Below, piece by piece: positions 1 to 10,268 of a stretch of DNA of 64,000 nt (position 1 is its first letter; every line of letters starts with the position of its first letter). Location of the stretch: assembly GCF_017349075.1 (NCBI RefSeq), contig NZ_JAFMOF010000003.1, positions 992,001 to 1,056,000 on the forward strand, in the 5' to 3' direction. The notes below the pieces were generated by a model. The model was not told where the DNA came from. It was given only the letters and a program-made list of their open reading frames with translations, and made no database searches. This stretch comes from Streptomyces triculaminicus. GTDB lineage: Bacteria; Actinomycetota; Actinomycetes; Streptomycetales; Streptomycetaceae. The translations under genes and the position numbers were made by a program.

Positions 1-388
1 TGCGCAGGACCTGGAGGTTCTTCTCCGGGTCGGAGAAGTACCCGAACGACGTGTACATGTTGATCACCACGTCGAAGGCGGCGGGCCGCGCGAACTCGGC
101 CATGTCGGCCTCGACGAGCCCGGCGGACGCCCCGGCGGCGGCGCAGGCCTCCTTGGCCCGCTCCAGCATGGCGGCGCTGAGGTCGACGCCGGTCACCTGG
201 TACCCCTGCCGGGCGAGCGGCACCAGGTACAGGCCGGGCCCGCAGCACAGGTCCAGCACCCGGGAGCCGGCCGGGAACGCCAGCAGCGGCGAGAAGGCCA
301 CGTTCTCCGCCGCCTCGGCCGCCCGCCGCGGGGAGAACATGAACTCGGCGAATCCCGACCACAGGCCGTCGTTCTCGTACCAGTGCAT
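1..388 (-). CDS. class I SAM-dependent methyltransferase (partial, C-terminus outside window)
   Basis: Reading leftwards from an ATG at 388, the frame stays open to the window edge, giving the first ~129 residues. It begins MHWYENDGLWSGF and carries the SAM-binding motif I as VLDLCCGPG, then VTGVDLS (motif II, acidic residue for the ribose hydroxyls) and an EADM segment, the usual layout of a Rossmann-fold class I methyltransferase. It lies 53 bases downstream of the halogenase on the same strand, so it is probably co-transcribed with the aryl-acid tailoring genes. The substrate and the methylated atom (O, N or C) cannot be told from the N-terminal half. The family assignment is seen in the sequence; the pathway role is inferred from context. 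Confidence 0.85.
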   Translation of the reverse strand, partial: MHWYENDGLWSGFAEFMFSPRRAAEAAENVAFSPLLAFPAGSRVLDLCCGPGLYLVPLARQGYQVTGVDLSAAMLERAKEACAAAGASAGLVEADMAEFARPAAFDVVINMYTSFGYFSDPEKNLQVLR

Positions 389-441
389 GAGCGTCCCGTC
401 CTCGTCCTCTCGATGGCCTTCGTGTCCCGCCCGGATGCCGC

Positions 442-2025
442 TCACGCGCGCGTGCCGTGGGCGCCGTGCAGGACCTTGAGGTAGGCGAGGTGGTCGGGCA
501 GGGCGGCCGCGTAGATGTCGCGCTCCTTGTCGATGTGCTCGAACATCTCCCACGCGGCGTCGTCGTTCATCAGCTCCACCGACGGTGGGGCCTTGGTGAA
601 GCCGAACTCCATCCCGGACAGGATCGCCCACAGGCTGCGGGTCTCGAACAGCCGCAGCTGGCTGCCGTCGGGGATGATCACGCTCTGCGCGTACTCGGTG
701 AGCTTCTGCGCCAGGCTGTCGGGAACCGGCGCCTCGCGGACCGCCCGCCAGAACTCGGTGTCGTCGCGGTCGGTGAGGCAGTAGTGCATGACGATGAAGT
801 CGCGCAGGTCCTCGAACGCGCTCGTCATCAGCTCGTTGTAACGGGTGACCCGGCGCTCGTCCAGGTCGCTGTCCGGGAAGTGCAGGACGAGCAGCGCCAG
901 CTGGTACTCGATCAACGCGATGGTCGTGGACTCGAGCGGCTCGACGAAGCAGCTGGACAGGCCCACCGCGACGCAGTTGTTCACCCAGGACCGGCGGTTG
1001 TGCCCCACCCGCATCCGGATGTGGTTGGCCGGCACGTCGTGCGCCCGGGGGCCCAGGAAGTCGCGCAGCTCCTGCTCGGCCTTCTCCGGGGTCGTGGTGC
1101 GGCTCGAATAGACGTAGCCGGTGCCCTCGCGGTGGTAGAGCGGGATCTCCCAGATCCAGCCGTCGCCCCGGGCGTTGGCCGTCGTGTAGGGCCGTAGTCC
1201 GTCGCCGGGGTGGTCGGCCGGCAGGGCGATCGCCGAGTCGCACAGCAGCGTGTCCCGCTCGCTGACGAACGGCTCGTGCAGGGCCTCGTTGATCAGTAGC
1301 CCGCGGAATCCGGAGCAGTCGAGGAAGAGGTCGGCGTGGAGTTCGGCGCCGGTGTCCGTCACGACCTTCTCGATGTGCCCCCGGGGGTCGAGCGCGACGG
1401 CCTTCACGTCGGCCACCAGGTGGCGCACTCCCCGGCCCGTCGCCAGGTCCCGGAGGTACTCGGCGATGAGGGCTGCGTCGAAGTGGTAGGCGTAGCGGTA
1501 GCCGGGGTCGGGCGCGTCGGTGCCCGGCAGGGGCTTGGGGGCCTTGTCGAGCTCGCACAGCCGCTGCAGGGCCATGCCCGCGTCGCCGAACGTGGCGCGG
1601 ACGCGCGGATCCCCCGCCAGCCGTTGCTTCAGCCAGAAATGGGCCAGTGAGACGCCCCGGCCGAAGCGCTTGTGAAAGGGCTGCTCGTAACTCGGCACCG
1701 GTGGTTCGGGAACGGTGAAGAAGGGATGGAAATAGGTGTGCCGGCTGCCGTCCGGACGCGGTTTCCGCCAGTCGTTGAACCGGACCGCCGACTTGAACGC
1801 CGCATTGCACCGCGGCATCCAGTCCTCCTCCTTCATGCCGAGAAAGGCGAATGTCGTCCGCAGGGTGGGGACCGTGGCCTCGCCCACCCCGATCCGGCCG
1901 ATGCGGGCCGATTCGACGAGTGTTATCTCGACTTTCCCGCCGAACGCGCGGTTCAGATAGGCGGCGGACAGCCAGCCCGCTGTTCCGCCGCCGACGATCA
2001 CGATCTTCCGGATGGGGCGTGCCAC
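442..2025 (-). CDS. FADH2-dependent tryptophan-halogenase-type halogenase
   Basis: Predicted flavin-dependent halogenase, 527 aa, the usual length for the PrnA group. Visible features are the FAD-binding GGGTAGW at residues 12-18, the GVGEAT segment at 46-51, the catalytic lysine K78 within AAFKSAV, the halogenase signature GWIWEIP at 289-295, and EPLEST at 362-367 where the family keeps a catalytic glutamate. In this family K78 carries or positions HOCl, and reduced flavin comes from a separate reductase, not seen here. The start is GTG at 2025 with an AAGGAG eight bases upstream. Its neighbours are a 6-methylsalicylate-type PKS and an aryl-acid ligase, so a phenolic acid is a more likely substrate than tryptophan. 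That substrate, and chloride versus bromide, are inference. Confidence 0.93.
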   Translation of the reverse strand: MARPIRKIVIVGGGTAGWLSAAYLNRAFGGKVEITLVESARIGRIGVGEATVPTLRTTFAFLGMKEEDWMPRCNAAFKSAVRFNDWRKPRPDGSRHTYFHPFFTVPEPPVPSYEQPFHKRFGRGVSLAHFWLKQRLAGDPRVRATFGDAGMALQRLCELDKAPKPLPGTDAPDPGYRYAYHFDAALIAEYLRDLATGRGVRHLVADVKAVALDPRGHIEKVVTDTGAELHADLFLDCSGFRGLLINEALHEPFVSERDTLLCDSAIALPADHPGDGLRPYTTANARGDGWIWEIPLYHREGTGYVYSSRTTTPEKAEQELRDFLGPRAHDVPANHIRMRVGHNRRSWVNNCVAVGLSSCFVEPLESTTIALIEYQLALLVLHFPDSDLDERRVTRYNELMTSAFEDLRDFIVMHYCLTDRDDTEFWRAVREAPVPDSLAQKLTEYAQSVIIPDGSQLRLFETRSLWAILSGMEFGFTKAPPSVELMNDDAAWEMFEHIDKERDIYAAALPDHLAYLKVLHGAHGTRA

Positions 2026-2113
2026 GGACGGATCTCCTTTACGAGCGACGGTCGGCCGGCGGGGACACGGCCGGGCGGCCGCGTCCCCCTCCCTCTCGGC
2101 GTTGCGGTGCCTC

Positions 2114-2671
2114 TCACCGGCCCCCGGGGGCCCCGGCGAGACCGGGGTAGCCCACCTGGACCAGCTGCTGGGCGGCCCCCGCGTACCACTCCGGGGCGTC
2201 CGGAGCCTCGGTGCCCAGGCCGTCGACGTAGCGGGTGAACAGGGAGAACACCGCCGCGATCAGCACGGTGTCGTGGATCTCGGTCTCGGTGGCGCCGGCG
2301 GACCTGGCGGCCGCGATCTGCTCCGCCGTCACCGACTTCCCGCTGTCCCGGGTGGTCAGGGCGATCCGGAGCAGGGCCCGCATCTTGTCCGACAGCGGGG
2401 CGTTGTGCGGGTCCTTCTGGGTCCGCTCCACCAGATCGGAGCCGCCCTCGAGCTGGGCCGCGGCGAACGCGCCGTGCGCCTGGGAGCAGAAGGAGCAGTC
2501 ATTGCTCCGCGACACCACCGCGCCGATCAGTTCCCGCTCCCCGCGGCTGAGGGAATTCGGGCCGCGCAGCAGTACCTCCACCAGTTCGCCGAGCGGTTTC
2601 GCGGTCTCCGGGCGGAAGTCGAACAGGCCGATGATGCCGGGCTTTTCGGGGTCCACTGCGATGTGTGGCAT
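2114..2671 (-). CDS. AhpD-like / carboxymuconolactone decarboxylase family protein
   Basis: 185 aa protein with the alkylhydroperoxidase-like signature: an acidic residue in SRGERELIGAVVS followed by NDCSFCSQAHG, giving the CxxC plus downstream His that acts in AhpD peroxidases. The helical context (KMRALLRIALTTRD) is typical of the peroxidase-related branch of the carboxymuconolactone decarboxylase superfamily. The ATG at 2671 has GGAGGG eight bases upstream. It lies between the aryl-acid ligase and the halogenase on the same strand with gaps of 79 and 88 bases, so it is probably in their operon. Family members occur in secondary-metabolite clusters with poorly defined roles. Protection against peroxide from halogenase flavin chemistry, or a redox tailoring step, are both possible; neither is shown by the sequence. 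Confidence 0.85.
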   Translation of the reverse strand: MPHIAVDPEKPGIIGLFDFRPETAKPLGELVEVLLRGPNSLSRGERELIGAVVSRSNDCSFCSQAHGAFAAAQLEGGSDLVERTQKDPHNAPLSDKMRALLRIALTTRDSGKSVTAEQIAAARSAGATETEIHDTVLIAAVFSLFTRYVDGLGTEAPDAPEWYAGAAQQLVQVGYPGLAGAPGGR

Positions 2672-2750
2672 TGCGAGCGCCCTCCACGGATTGACGTCGG
2701 TCAGGCCGATAATCCGTGCGCGGATCCGCGGAATCCATACTCCAGGTTGC

Positions 2751-4442
2751 TCATGCCGGGCCGCCCAGAGGCCCCGCCCCGATGCGCCGTACGGCCTCGG
2801 CTCGCAGTGCCTTCTTGTCGACCTTGCCGATCGGTGTCATCGGCAGGGACGGGATTGTCAACAGCCGCTCCGGCAGCTTGAACGCGGCCACGCCGGCCGC
2901 CAGCATCACCGCCCGTACGTCCGCCAGCGCCACCTCCCGTGTGCCGTCCGGAACGACGAACAGGCATACGCGCTCGCCGAGTTCGGGGTCCGGCGTCGCC
3001 ACCGCCGCCGCGTGCGCGACGCCGCCGGCCCGTAGCGCGAAGTCCTCGACCTCCTCGGCGTTGATCTTCTCGCCGCCCCGGTTGACGACGTCCTTCTCCC
3101 GGCCGGTCACGACGAGATTGCCGCCCGGCCCCTCGCGCACGATGTCGCCCGTGCGGTACCAGCCGTCCTCGGTGAACGAACGCGCGTCGGTCGCGGGGGA
3201 GTCGTAGTAGCTCCGGGCGGTGTACGGGCCCCGGGCGAGCAGCACGCCGGGCTCGCCCGGCGCCACCGGCTCGCCGTCCGCGCCGACGACGCGGATCTCG
3301 TCGTCCGGGGAGATGGGCCGGCCCTGGGTGTGATGGACGACCTCGTCCGGGTCGTCGAGCCGCGTCAGGCACAACAGGCCCTCCGCCATCCCGAACACCT
3401 GCTGCAGCGTGCAGCCCAGCACCGGCGCGACCCGCCGCGCCGCCTCCGGCGTCAGCCGCGCCGCGCCGGCCTGCAGCAGCCGCAGCGAGGAGAGATCGGC
3501 GTCGCGGTTCTCCTCGCGGTGCTCCAGCCAGCGCATGACGACCGCCGGGACCACGGACGTCGCGGTGACGCGCTCCCGCTCGATCGCCGCGAACGCAGCC
3601 TCCGGCGCCGGGGAGTCCGCTATCACCACCCGGCCCCCGGCCAGCAGCGCGCCCAGCACGCCGGGACCGGCGTTGGTGAAGCCGTGGCCGAGCGGCAGCA
3701 CGGCGAGGTAGACGGTGTCCGGCCCGAACCGGCACAGCTCGGCCGCGCGCGTGATCATGTAGGCGAAGTCGTCGTGGGTCCGGGCGACGAGCTTGGGGAG
3801 CCCGGTCGTCCCCCCGGAAAGCAGGAACGTCGCGACCCCGGCGGCGTCCGGCGCGGCCTTGTCGAGCAGGGCCGCCGTCGCCTCGGGGTCCTCCGCCGGC
3901 GCGCACAGCTCCCGCAGCGAGAGGCCGCCCGGCGCGACGTCGTCGCCCGCCACGACGACGTGCTCCGCGCCCGGTACCGCCGCGACGATCTCGTGGGCCA
4001 TCGCCTGGTGGTCGAACCCCTTGAGCGTGCCGGGTACCACCAGCGCCTTCGCCCGCGCGTGCGCCACCACACCGGACAGCTCGTGGTGGCGGTGCTGCGG
4101 CAGCGCCCACACCGGCACGGCGCCCAGCCGGAAGCAGGCCACCGTGACGACCACGTGCTCCCAGCGGTTCGGCAGCTGCACCACGATCCGGTCGCCGGCG
4201 CCGATCCCCAGCCCGCTCATCCGCGCCGCCGCCCCGTCCGCGCGCGCCATCAGCTCGCGGTGGCTCAGGCGGACCGGGCCGTCCACGAGGCAGATCGCCT
4301 CCGGGGTGCGGCGCGCGGCCTCGGCGAGCCGGGATCCCAGCGAACGCCCCTCCCAGTAGCCCTTGGCCGCATAGCGGGCCGCCGCGCCGGCCGGCCACGG
4401 AACGACGTCCGGAGGGGAGGAAGTGACCGCTTGCTCGGGCAT
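2751..4442 (-). CDS. aryl-acid AMP/CoA ligase, EntE/DhbE-like
   Basis: Predicted adenylate-forming enzyme (ANL superfamily), 563 aa, activating an aromatic carboxylic acid as aryl-AMP and then loading CoA or a carrier protein. Visible motifs are YAAKGYWEGRSL near the N-terminus (as in EntE/DhbE), the P-loop LLSGGTTGLPKL followed by RTHDDF, WYRTGDIV, GREKDVVNRGGEKI and a C-terminal PIGKVDKKAL with the catalytic lysine. The second ATG (4442) is preferred over the one at 4460 because AAGGAG lies five bases before it. It is transcribed away from the PKS across a 310-base gap. Comparable ligases (NcsB2, MdpB2) prepare polyketide-derived aryl acids for attachment in enediyne pathways. Use of the PKS product here is inferred. 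Confidence 0.9.
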   Translation of the reverse strand: MPEQAVTSSPPDVVPWPAGAAARYAAKGYWEGRSLGSRLAEAARRTPEAICLVDGPVRLSHRELMARADGAAARMSGLGIGAGDRIVVQLPNRWEHVVVTVACFRLGAVPVWALPQHRHHELSGVVAHARAKALVVPGTLKGFDHQAMAHEIVAAVPGAEHVVVAGDDVAPGGLSLRELCAPAEDPEATAALLDKAAPDAAGVATFLLSGGTTGLPKLVARTHDDFAYMITRAAELCRFGPDTVYLAVLPLGHGFTNAGPGVLGALLAGGRVVIADSPAPEAAFAAIERERVTATSVVPAVVMRWLEHREENRDADLSSLRLLQAGAARLTPEAARRVAPVLGCTLQQVFGMAEGLLCLTRLDDPDEVVHHTQGRPISPDDEIRVVGADGEPVAPGEPGVLLARGPYTARSYYDSPATDARSFTEDGWYRTGDIVREGPGGNLVVTGREKDVVNRGGEKINAEEVEDFALRAGGVAHAAAVATPDPELGERVCLFVVPDGTREVALADVRAVMLAAGVAAFKLPERLLTIPSLPMTPIGKVDKKALRAEAVRRIGAGPLGGPA

Positions 4443-4752
4443 GTCTGCTCCTTCGGGCATGTCTGCTGCGTGCGTGCGCGCCTTTCTCCCCGCAGCCTAG
4501 GGACGCCGTCCGGCCCCGGCCGTCTCGGTGATTGCTGAATCGGGGCGCCCTCCTGAAGCCGCACGTCAGAAGTTGTCAGACGGTCCTCGCCGGGCAGAAC
4601 CTGTCGCTCAGTGGGGCGGCCCGCCCTCGCGTGAGCCCTTCCTGACGTACAGGCAAAGGGCCGGACGCCGCCGCAGAAACGGCTGCCGGAGAAGGCGATC
4701 ACCGGCCCCCTTTGCGTCGTGTCCGCTCGGTGAACCGAACAGGAGCGAGGAC
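4443..4752. promoter_or_regulatory. divergent intergenic region between ligase and PKS genes
   Basis: This 310-base gap separates the two divergent arms of the aryl-acid cluster, so promoters for both should lie here. The only confident elements are the two ribosome binding sites: AAGGAG (minus strand, 4448-4453) for the ligase and GGAG (4742-4745) for the PKS. A short inverted element around 4563-4576 (GTCAG AAGTT GTCAG-like) could be a protein site, but I see no clear -35/-10 pair and no convincing small gene. Confidence 0.5.
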
Positions 4753-7700
4753 TTGACGGAGAAAGCAGCACCCGAGGAAGCAATCGCCATCATCGGCATG
4801 AGTTGCAGGTTCGCCCCGGACCTCGACTCGCCGGAGAGGTTCTGGGAGTTCCTCGCGAGCGGCCGCAGCACGGTCGGCGACATGCCGGACAAACGCTGGA
4901 AGCCCTACGCCTCGAGCAGCCCGCAGGCCACCGCCGTGATGCGGACGACCATTCGGCGCGGATCCTTCCTCGACGACATCGAAGGCTTCGACGCGGAATT
5001 CTTCGGGATCTCCCCCCGGGAGGCCGACTTCCTCGATCCGCAACAGCGGTTCATGCTCGAACTCTCCTGGGAGGCGCTGGCCGACGCGGGCATTCCCCCG
5101 CTCTCCCTGCGCGGCACCGACGCGGGCGTGTACGTCGCCGCGAATTCCAACGACTACGGCCGGCGACTCCTCGAGGACATCCCCCTCACCGGTGCGTACG
5201 CCGTCAATGGCGCCACCTTCTACGGAATCGCCAACCGCGTCTCCTACTTCCTCGACCTGCGCGGCCCCAGCATGGCCGTCGACACCGCCTGCGCCGGCGC
5301 GCTGACCGCCCTGCACATCGCGGCCGGCGCCCTGCTGACCGGGGAGACGCCCCTGGCGATCGTCGGCGGCGTCAACATCATGTCCACTCCCGCGCTCAAC
5401 GTCGCCCTCCACGGCGCCGGGGCGATGTCCCCCGACGGCCGGAGCAAGGCCTTCGACAAGAACGCCGACGGCTACGGCCGGGGCGAGGGCGCCGGGGTGG
5501 TCGTCCTCAAGCGCCTCTCCGACGCCCTCCGCGACGGCGACTCCGTCCAGGCGGTCGTCCGCGGCAGCGGCCTGTTCCAGGACGGGCGCTCCGAGGGCAT
5601 GATGGCGCCGAACGGCGACGCGCAGGAGCACATGCTGCGGCAGGCCTACGAGCGGGCGGGCGTCGACCCCGCCGGCGTCGACTACGTCGAGGCGCACGGT
5701 ACGGGCACGCCGGCGGGCGACGGCGAGGAGGTCACCGCACTGGCCAGGGTCTTCGGCGCCGGCCGGCCGCCGCACCGCCCCTGCCTGATCGGATCGGTGA
5801 AGCCCAACATCGGCCACATCGAGGGCGGTTCCGGGATCGCCGGCGTCATCAAGACCGTGCTCGCGCTGCGGCACGAACAGCTGCCGCCCAGCCTGCACGA
5901 CGAACCCCACCCCGACGTCGACTGGGCCTCCTCCGGGCTGCGCCTCGTCGGCGAGCCGGGGCCCTGGCCCGCGGCCGCCGGCCGGACCCGGCGGGCCGGC
6001 GTCTCCAGCTACGGCGTCGGCGGCACGATCGCCCACGTCATCCTGGAGGAGGGCCCGACAGGCGAGTTGGGTCCGACCGGCGAGGAGAGCCCCGCCGGCG
6101 AGGAGAGCCCCGGCGGCCGTACACCCGAGGACACCGGCGCGCCGGTCCGTACCCCCGCGGTGTTCCCCCTGTCCGCCGCGTCGGAGGCCGGGCTGCGCGC
6201 CCTGGCGGACTCCGTCGCCGACTGGCTGGACGCCCACCCCAGCGTCGCGCCGTCCTCGGTCGGGCACACCCTCGCCCTGCGCCGCTCGCACCTGGCGCAG
6301 CGGGCGGCTCTCGTCGCGGACTCCGCCGGGGGCCTGGCCGAGCGGCTGCGCGACCTCGCCGCGGGCCGTACCGGCCCCGGCATCGCTTCGGCGCGGACCG
6401 CGCCCGGCCACGAGGGCGAGGTCGTGTGGGTGTTCTCCGGGCACGGCGCCCAGTGGTCCGGAATGGGACGCGGACTGCTGGCGAGCGAACCGGCGTTCGC
6501 GGCACAGATCGACGCGCTGGCGGACGTCTTCCGCGACGAGCTCGGCTGGACGCCCCGCGAGGCGCTCGAGACCGGCGGCCCCTGGACGGCGGCCCACGTC
6601 CAGGCGCTCACCTTCGCCGTCCAGCTCGGCCTCGCCGAGGTGTGGCGCGGCCACGGCCTCGAGCCGGGCGCGGTCATCGGGCACTCCGTCGGCGAGATCG
6701 CCGCCGCCGTGACCGCCGGCGCGCTCGACGAGCAGGAGGCCGCCCGGTTCGCCTGCCGCCGGGCGGCCGCGCTGCAACGCCTGGAAGGGCGGGGCGCCAT
6801 GGCCATGGCGGGCCTGCCGTTCGAGGAGGCCCGGCGGCGGCTCGCCGGACGGCCCGGCGTGGAGGCCGCGATAGCGGCGGACCCCGGTGCGACGGTCGTC
6901 TCCGGCGACCGGGCGGCGGTCGCCCGGATCGCGGAGGAATGGCGGGAGGCGGGAATCTGGATCCGGGACGTCGACTCGGACGTGGCGTTCCACAGCGCGC
7001 ACGTGGAGGAGGTGGCCGGCGAGGTCGGCGCGGCCGCCCGCCGCCTCACCCCCGCCCGCCCACGGTGCCCCTCTACGGCACGGCCCTGGACGACGCCCGG
7101 TCGAAGGCCGCCCGCGACGGCGACTACTGGGTGGCGAACCTGCGCCGGCCCGTCCGCTTCACCCAGGCCGTCCAGGCCGCCGTCGAGGACGGCCACCGGC
7201 TCTTCCTCGAGATCTCCTCGCACCCCGTCGTGGCCCACTCGGTCGGCGAGACGCTGCTGCACCTCGGCGTCGAGGACGCGGCCGTCACCGGCAGCCTGCG
7301 GCGGAACGCCGACGAGACGGCCACACTGCTGGACGGCCTGGCCCGCCTGCACTGCCACGGCGCGGCGATCGACTGGACCCGGGACCACGGCGTCGGCGCA
7401 CCGCTGCCCCTGCCCGCGACCGTGTGGCAGCACCGCCCGTACTGGATCTTCCCCGAGGACACCGGCGGCGCCGGCCTGGGCAGCGGCCACGACCCGGACA
7501 GTCACACGCTGCTCGGCGGCCGGATGACGGTCAGCGGCGCGCCGTCCCGGCAGGTCTGGCAGACACGGCTGGACCTCTCCAGCCGCCCCTACCCGCAGAG
7601 CCACGGGCTCGTCGGCGTGGAGGTCACCCCGGCCGCCGCCATCATCAACACCTTCGCCGAGGCCGCACGGGAGGACGGGCCGCCGGCGCTGACCGACATC

Positions 7701-10139
7701 GTGCTGCGTACGCCGCTCGCCGTCGAACCGCCCCGCGTCGTGCAGGTCGTACGCGAGGGCCGGTCGCTGTCGCTGGCGACCCGCATCGCCGACGACACCG
7801 AGGACGACGGCGACGAGTGGATCACCCACACCACGGCCACCCTCGACCCGGGCGCCCCCGCGCCCTCCGGCCTCCTCGACGCCGCGCGGCTCCGCGCGCG
7901 CCTCACGGAGGGTTCGCTGACCAAGGCCGACGAGATGTTCGAGCGGATGGGCGTCGAGGGCTACGCCTTCCCCTGGGACCTGGAGGAGCTGCGGCACGAC
8001 GAGGACGAGCAGCTCGCCGTCCTCACGATCGAGCCGGCCCCCGCCCGCCGGGCGAGCAGCTGGGCGCACGTCATCGACGGCGCGCTGACCATCAGCGCCA
8101 TGGTGGTGGCGCCCGGCGACGCCTCCGTCCTGTGGATGTCGCGCTCGATCGAGAAGGTGACCTGGCGCGGGGAGCCGCCCGCCCGCATCGTCGTGCACAG
8201 CACCCGCTCGCCCCGCTCGCCGCACGACACGGTCGACGTACGCGTCGCCGACGAGAGCGGTGACGTCGTCTGCGAGGTCCTCGGCCTGCGCTTCGCGGCC
8301 GTCGAGCACCTCGGCACGGCGGTGCTGCCCCGGGACCTGGTGCACGAGGTCGTGTGGCGGCCGCTGGACCTCGGCGAGGGTGCGGGGGCGGGCGCCGCCG
8401 CCGTGGAGCAGGTGCTCCTCGTCGGCGAGGCGGACGTGACCGATCCGCTGGCGGAGCAGCTCGAGGCCGCCGGGGTGCGGTGCGTACGGATGGGCGAGGG
8501 GCCGGAAGCGGACCTGCGGCCGGAACTGTTCGCCCGGCCCGGCGCGCTCCTCGTCGCACCCTCGCTCTCCCGCGAGGGCGAACCGCTCGATCAGGCCACC
8601 GAACGCGTCACCTGGACGCTGATCCGCGTCGTGCAACGCCTCGCCGAGATCCAGGCGAACGCCCCCGGACACCTCGCCCCGCAGCGCGTGTGGTGCCTGA
8701 CCACCGGCGTCCGCGAGGCGCGCGACGAACGGTCGGTCGCGCACGGCCCGCTGTGGGGCGTCTCCCGGATCATCGCCGGCGACCACCCCGAGCTGTGGGG
8801 CGGCGCCGTCGACCTCCCCGCGCTCGACGCCGGCACCGGCGCACGGCTGCTCACCGTGCTGCGCGGGGCCGCCGGCCAGGAGGACGTCATCGCGCTGGAC
8901 CCGGACGGCCCCCGGGCCGCCCGGCTGAGCCGGATCGAGCGCAGCGCCGACGGCACACCCCTGCGCTGCTCGCCGTCGGGCACCGTACTGATCACCGGCG
9001 GCCTGGGGGCGCTCGGACTGGAGACCGCCCGGTGGCTGGTCGACCGGGGCGCGCGCAGAATCCTGCTCGCCGGCCGGCGCGGGCTGCCCGACCGCGGGGA
9101 ATGGGAGACCGTCACCGACCCGGAGACCCGGCGCCGGATCGACGGCGTCCTCGCGCTGGAGGCGTTGGGCGTGACGGTGAGGGTGCTCGCCCTCGACATC
9201 ACCGACGCCCGCCAGGTGGCGGCCGCGCTGGACCCGGGCACGCTCGGGCTGCCGCCGGTGTGCGGGGTCGTGCACGCCGCCGGCGTCGTCAACAACGCCC
9301 TGGTCGACAAGGTCGAGTTGGACGGGCTGCGCGAGGTGCTCGCCCCCAAGGCCGGCGGCGCCCTGGTGCTGCACCGCCTCTTCCCGCCCGGTCGGCTCGA
9401 CTTCTTCGTCATGTTCTCCTCGTGCGGCCAGTTCGCCCGGCTTTCCGGTCAGGCCGGCTACGCGGCGGCGAACTCCTTCCTCGACGCCCTGGCCGCGCAC
9501 CGCAACGCCGGCGGCCACACCGAGACGATCAGCCTCGGCTGGACGGCATGGCGCGGGCTGGGCCTGTCGGCGGACATCGCCACCACCATGTTCGAGGCCA
9601 ACTCGCGGGGACTCGAGGCCGTGTCGGGGGCCGAGGCGCTGCGGGCGTGGGCGTTCGGCGACCGCTTCCGGGCGGACTACCAGGCCGTCCTGCGCGTCGT
9701 CCCGACCCCTTCGCACACCCCGCGGCTGCCGATGTTCCGGGAGCTGGCCGTCTCGGAGGAGACCGCGGCCGCCGGCACGGGCGGCCTCCTCGCGGCCGAC
9801 ATCGCGGACCTGCCCGAGGAGGAGGCCCGCGAACGCGTCACCGCCGACGTCCGCGAGCAGGTGGCCGCCGAGCTCAACCTCGACGCTCCGGCGGTCGAAC
9901 TCAAGCGCCCGCTCGTCGAACTCGGCGTCGACTCCGTCATGACCGTCGCGCTGCGCGTACGCCTGCAGCGCAGGTACGCGCTCGACCTGCCGCCGACGAT
10001 CCTGTGGGCCAAGCCGACCGTGGCCGCCCTGGCCGGCCACGTCTACGACAGTCTCTGCCCGCCGTCGGAGGAGGCGCCCGGCGTGGTGGCTGGCGCGGTG
10101 GCCGAGGACCCGGGGGTGCCGGCCACGGCCGGGCGGTGA
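4753..10139 (+). CDS. iterative type I PKS, 6-methylsalicylic acid synthase type (frameshifted in AT)
   Basis: Single-module iterative PKS of about 1795 aa once a frameshift is bridged, close to bacterial 6-methylsalicylate synthases. KS: DTACAG with Cys180, HGTGT His315, NIGHIEGG His355. AT: SGHGAQW, GHSVGE with Ser645, and AFHS near the end, predicting malonyl-CoA. DH/TH: His951 in HGLVGVEVTP, Asp1109. KR: GGLGALG from 1416, Ser1557, Tyr1570, Asn1574. ACP: GVDSVM with Ser1728. There is no ER, methyltransferase or thioesterase. A KR separates it from orsellinate synthases; 6-methylsalicylate or a naphthoate is expected. Start is TTG 4753 with GGAG seven bases upstream. Near 7060 one base is missing between codons for TPAR and TVPLYG: the first frame runs 4753-7061, the second 7062-10139. 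Confidence 0.9.
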
Positions 10140-10144
10140 GCGGC

Positions 10145-10199
10145 GACCGCCGGACCGGTGCGCGCCCGCTCCTGGCGGTGCGCGGCCGGTCCGGCGGTC
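10145..10199. terminator. hairpin between convergent PKS and O-methyltransferase genes
   Basis: Perfect 14-base arms (GACCGCCGGACCGG at 10145-10158 and its complement at 10186-10199) enclose a GC-rich loop just after the PKS stop codon. There is no U-tract, as is usual for Streptomyces terminators. It probably serves as a terminator for one or both converging genes. Confidence 0.65.
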
Positions 10200-10268
10200 C
10201 GGCGGGGCGTCCGGCCGGACCGTGGCGATCCGGCACCGCGTCCGGCTGGCGGGCGCCCCGGCCGGTGG

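Noticed and set aside
4528..4752. Extended N-terminus of the PKS from ATG 4528
   Set aside because: The first 75 residues would be low complexity with no PKS homology, and TTG 4753 has an ideal GGAG seven bases upstream, directly before the KS domain.
6009..10040. Very long open frame (~1340 codons) on the minus strand under the PKS
   Set aside because: Low-complexity Arg/Gly/Ala-rich translation, no domain, and complete overlap with a gene of conserved domains; an artefact of GC-rich third positions.
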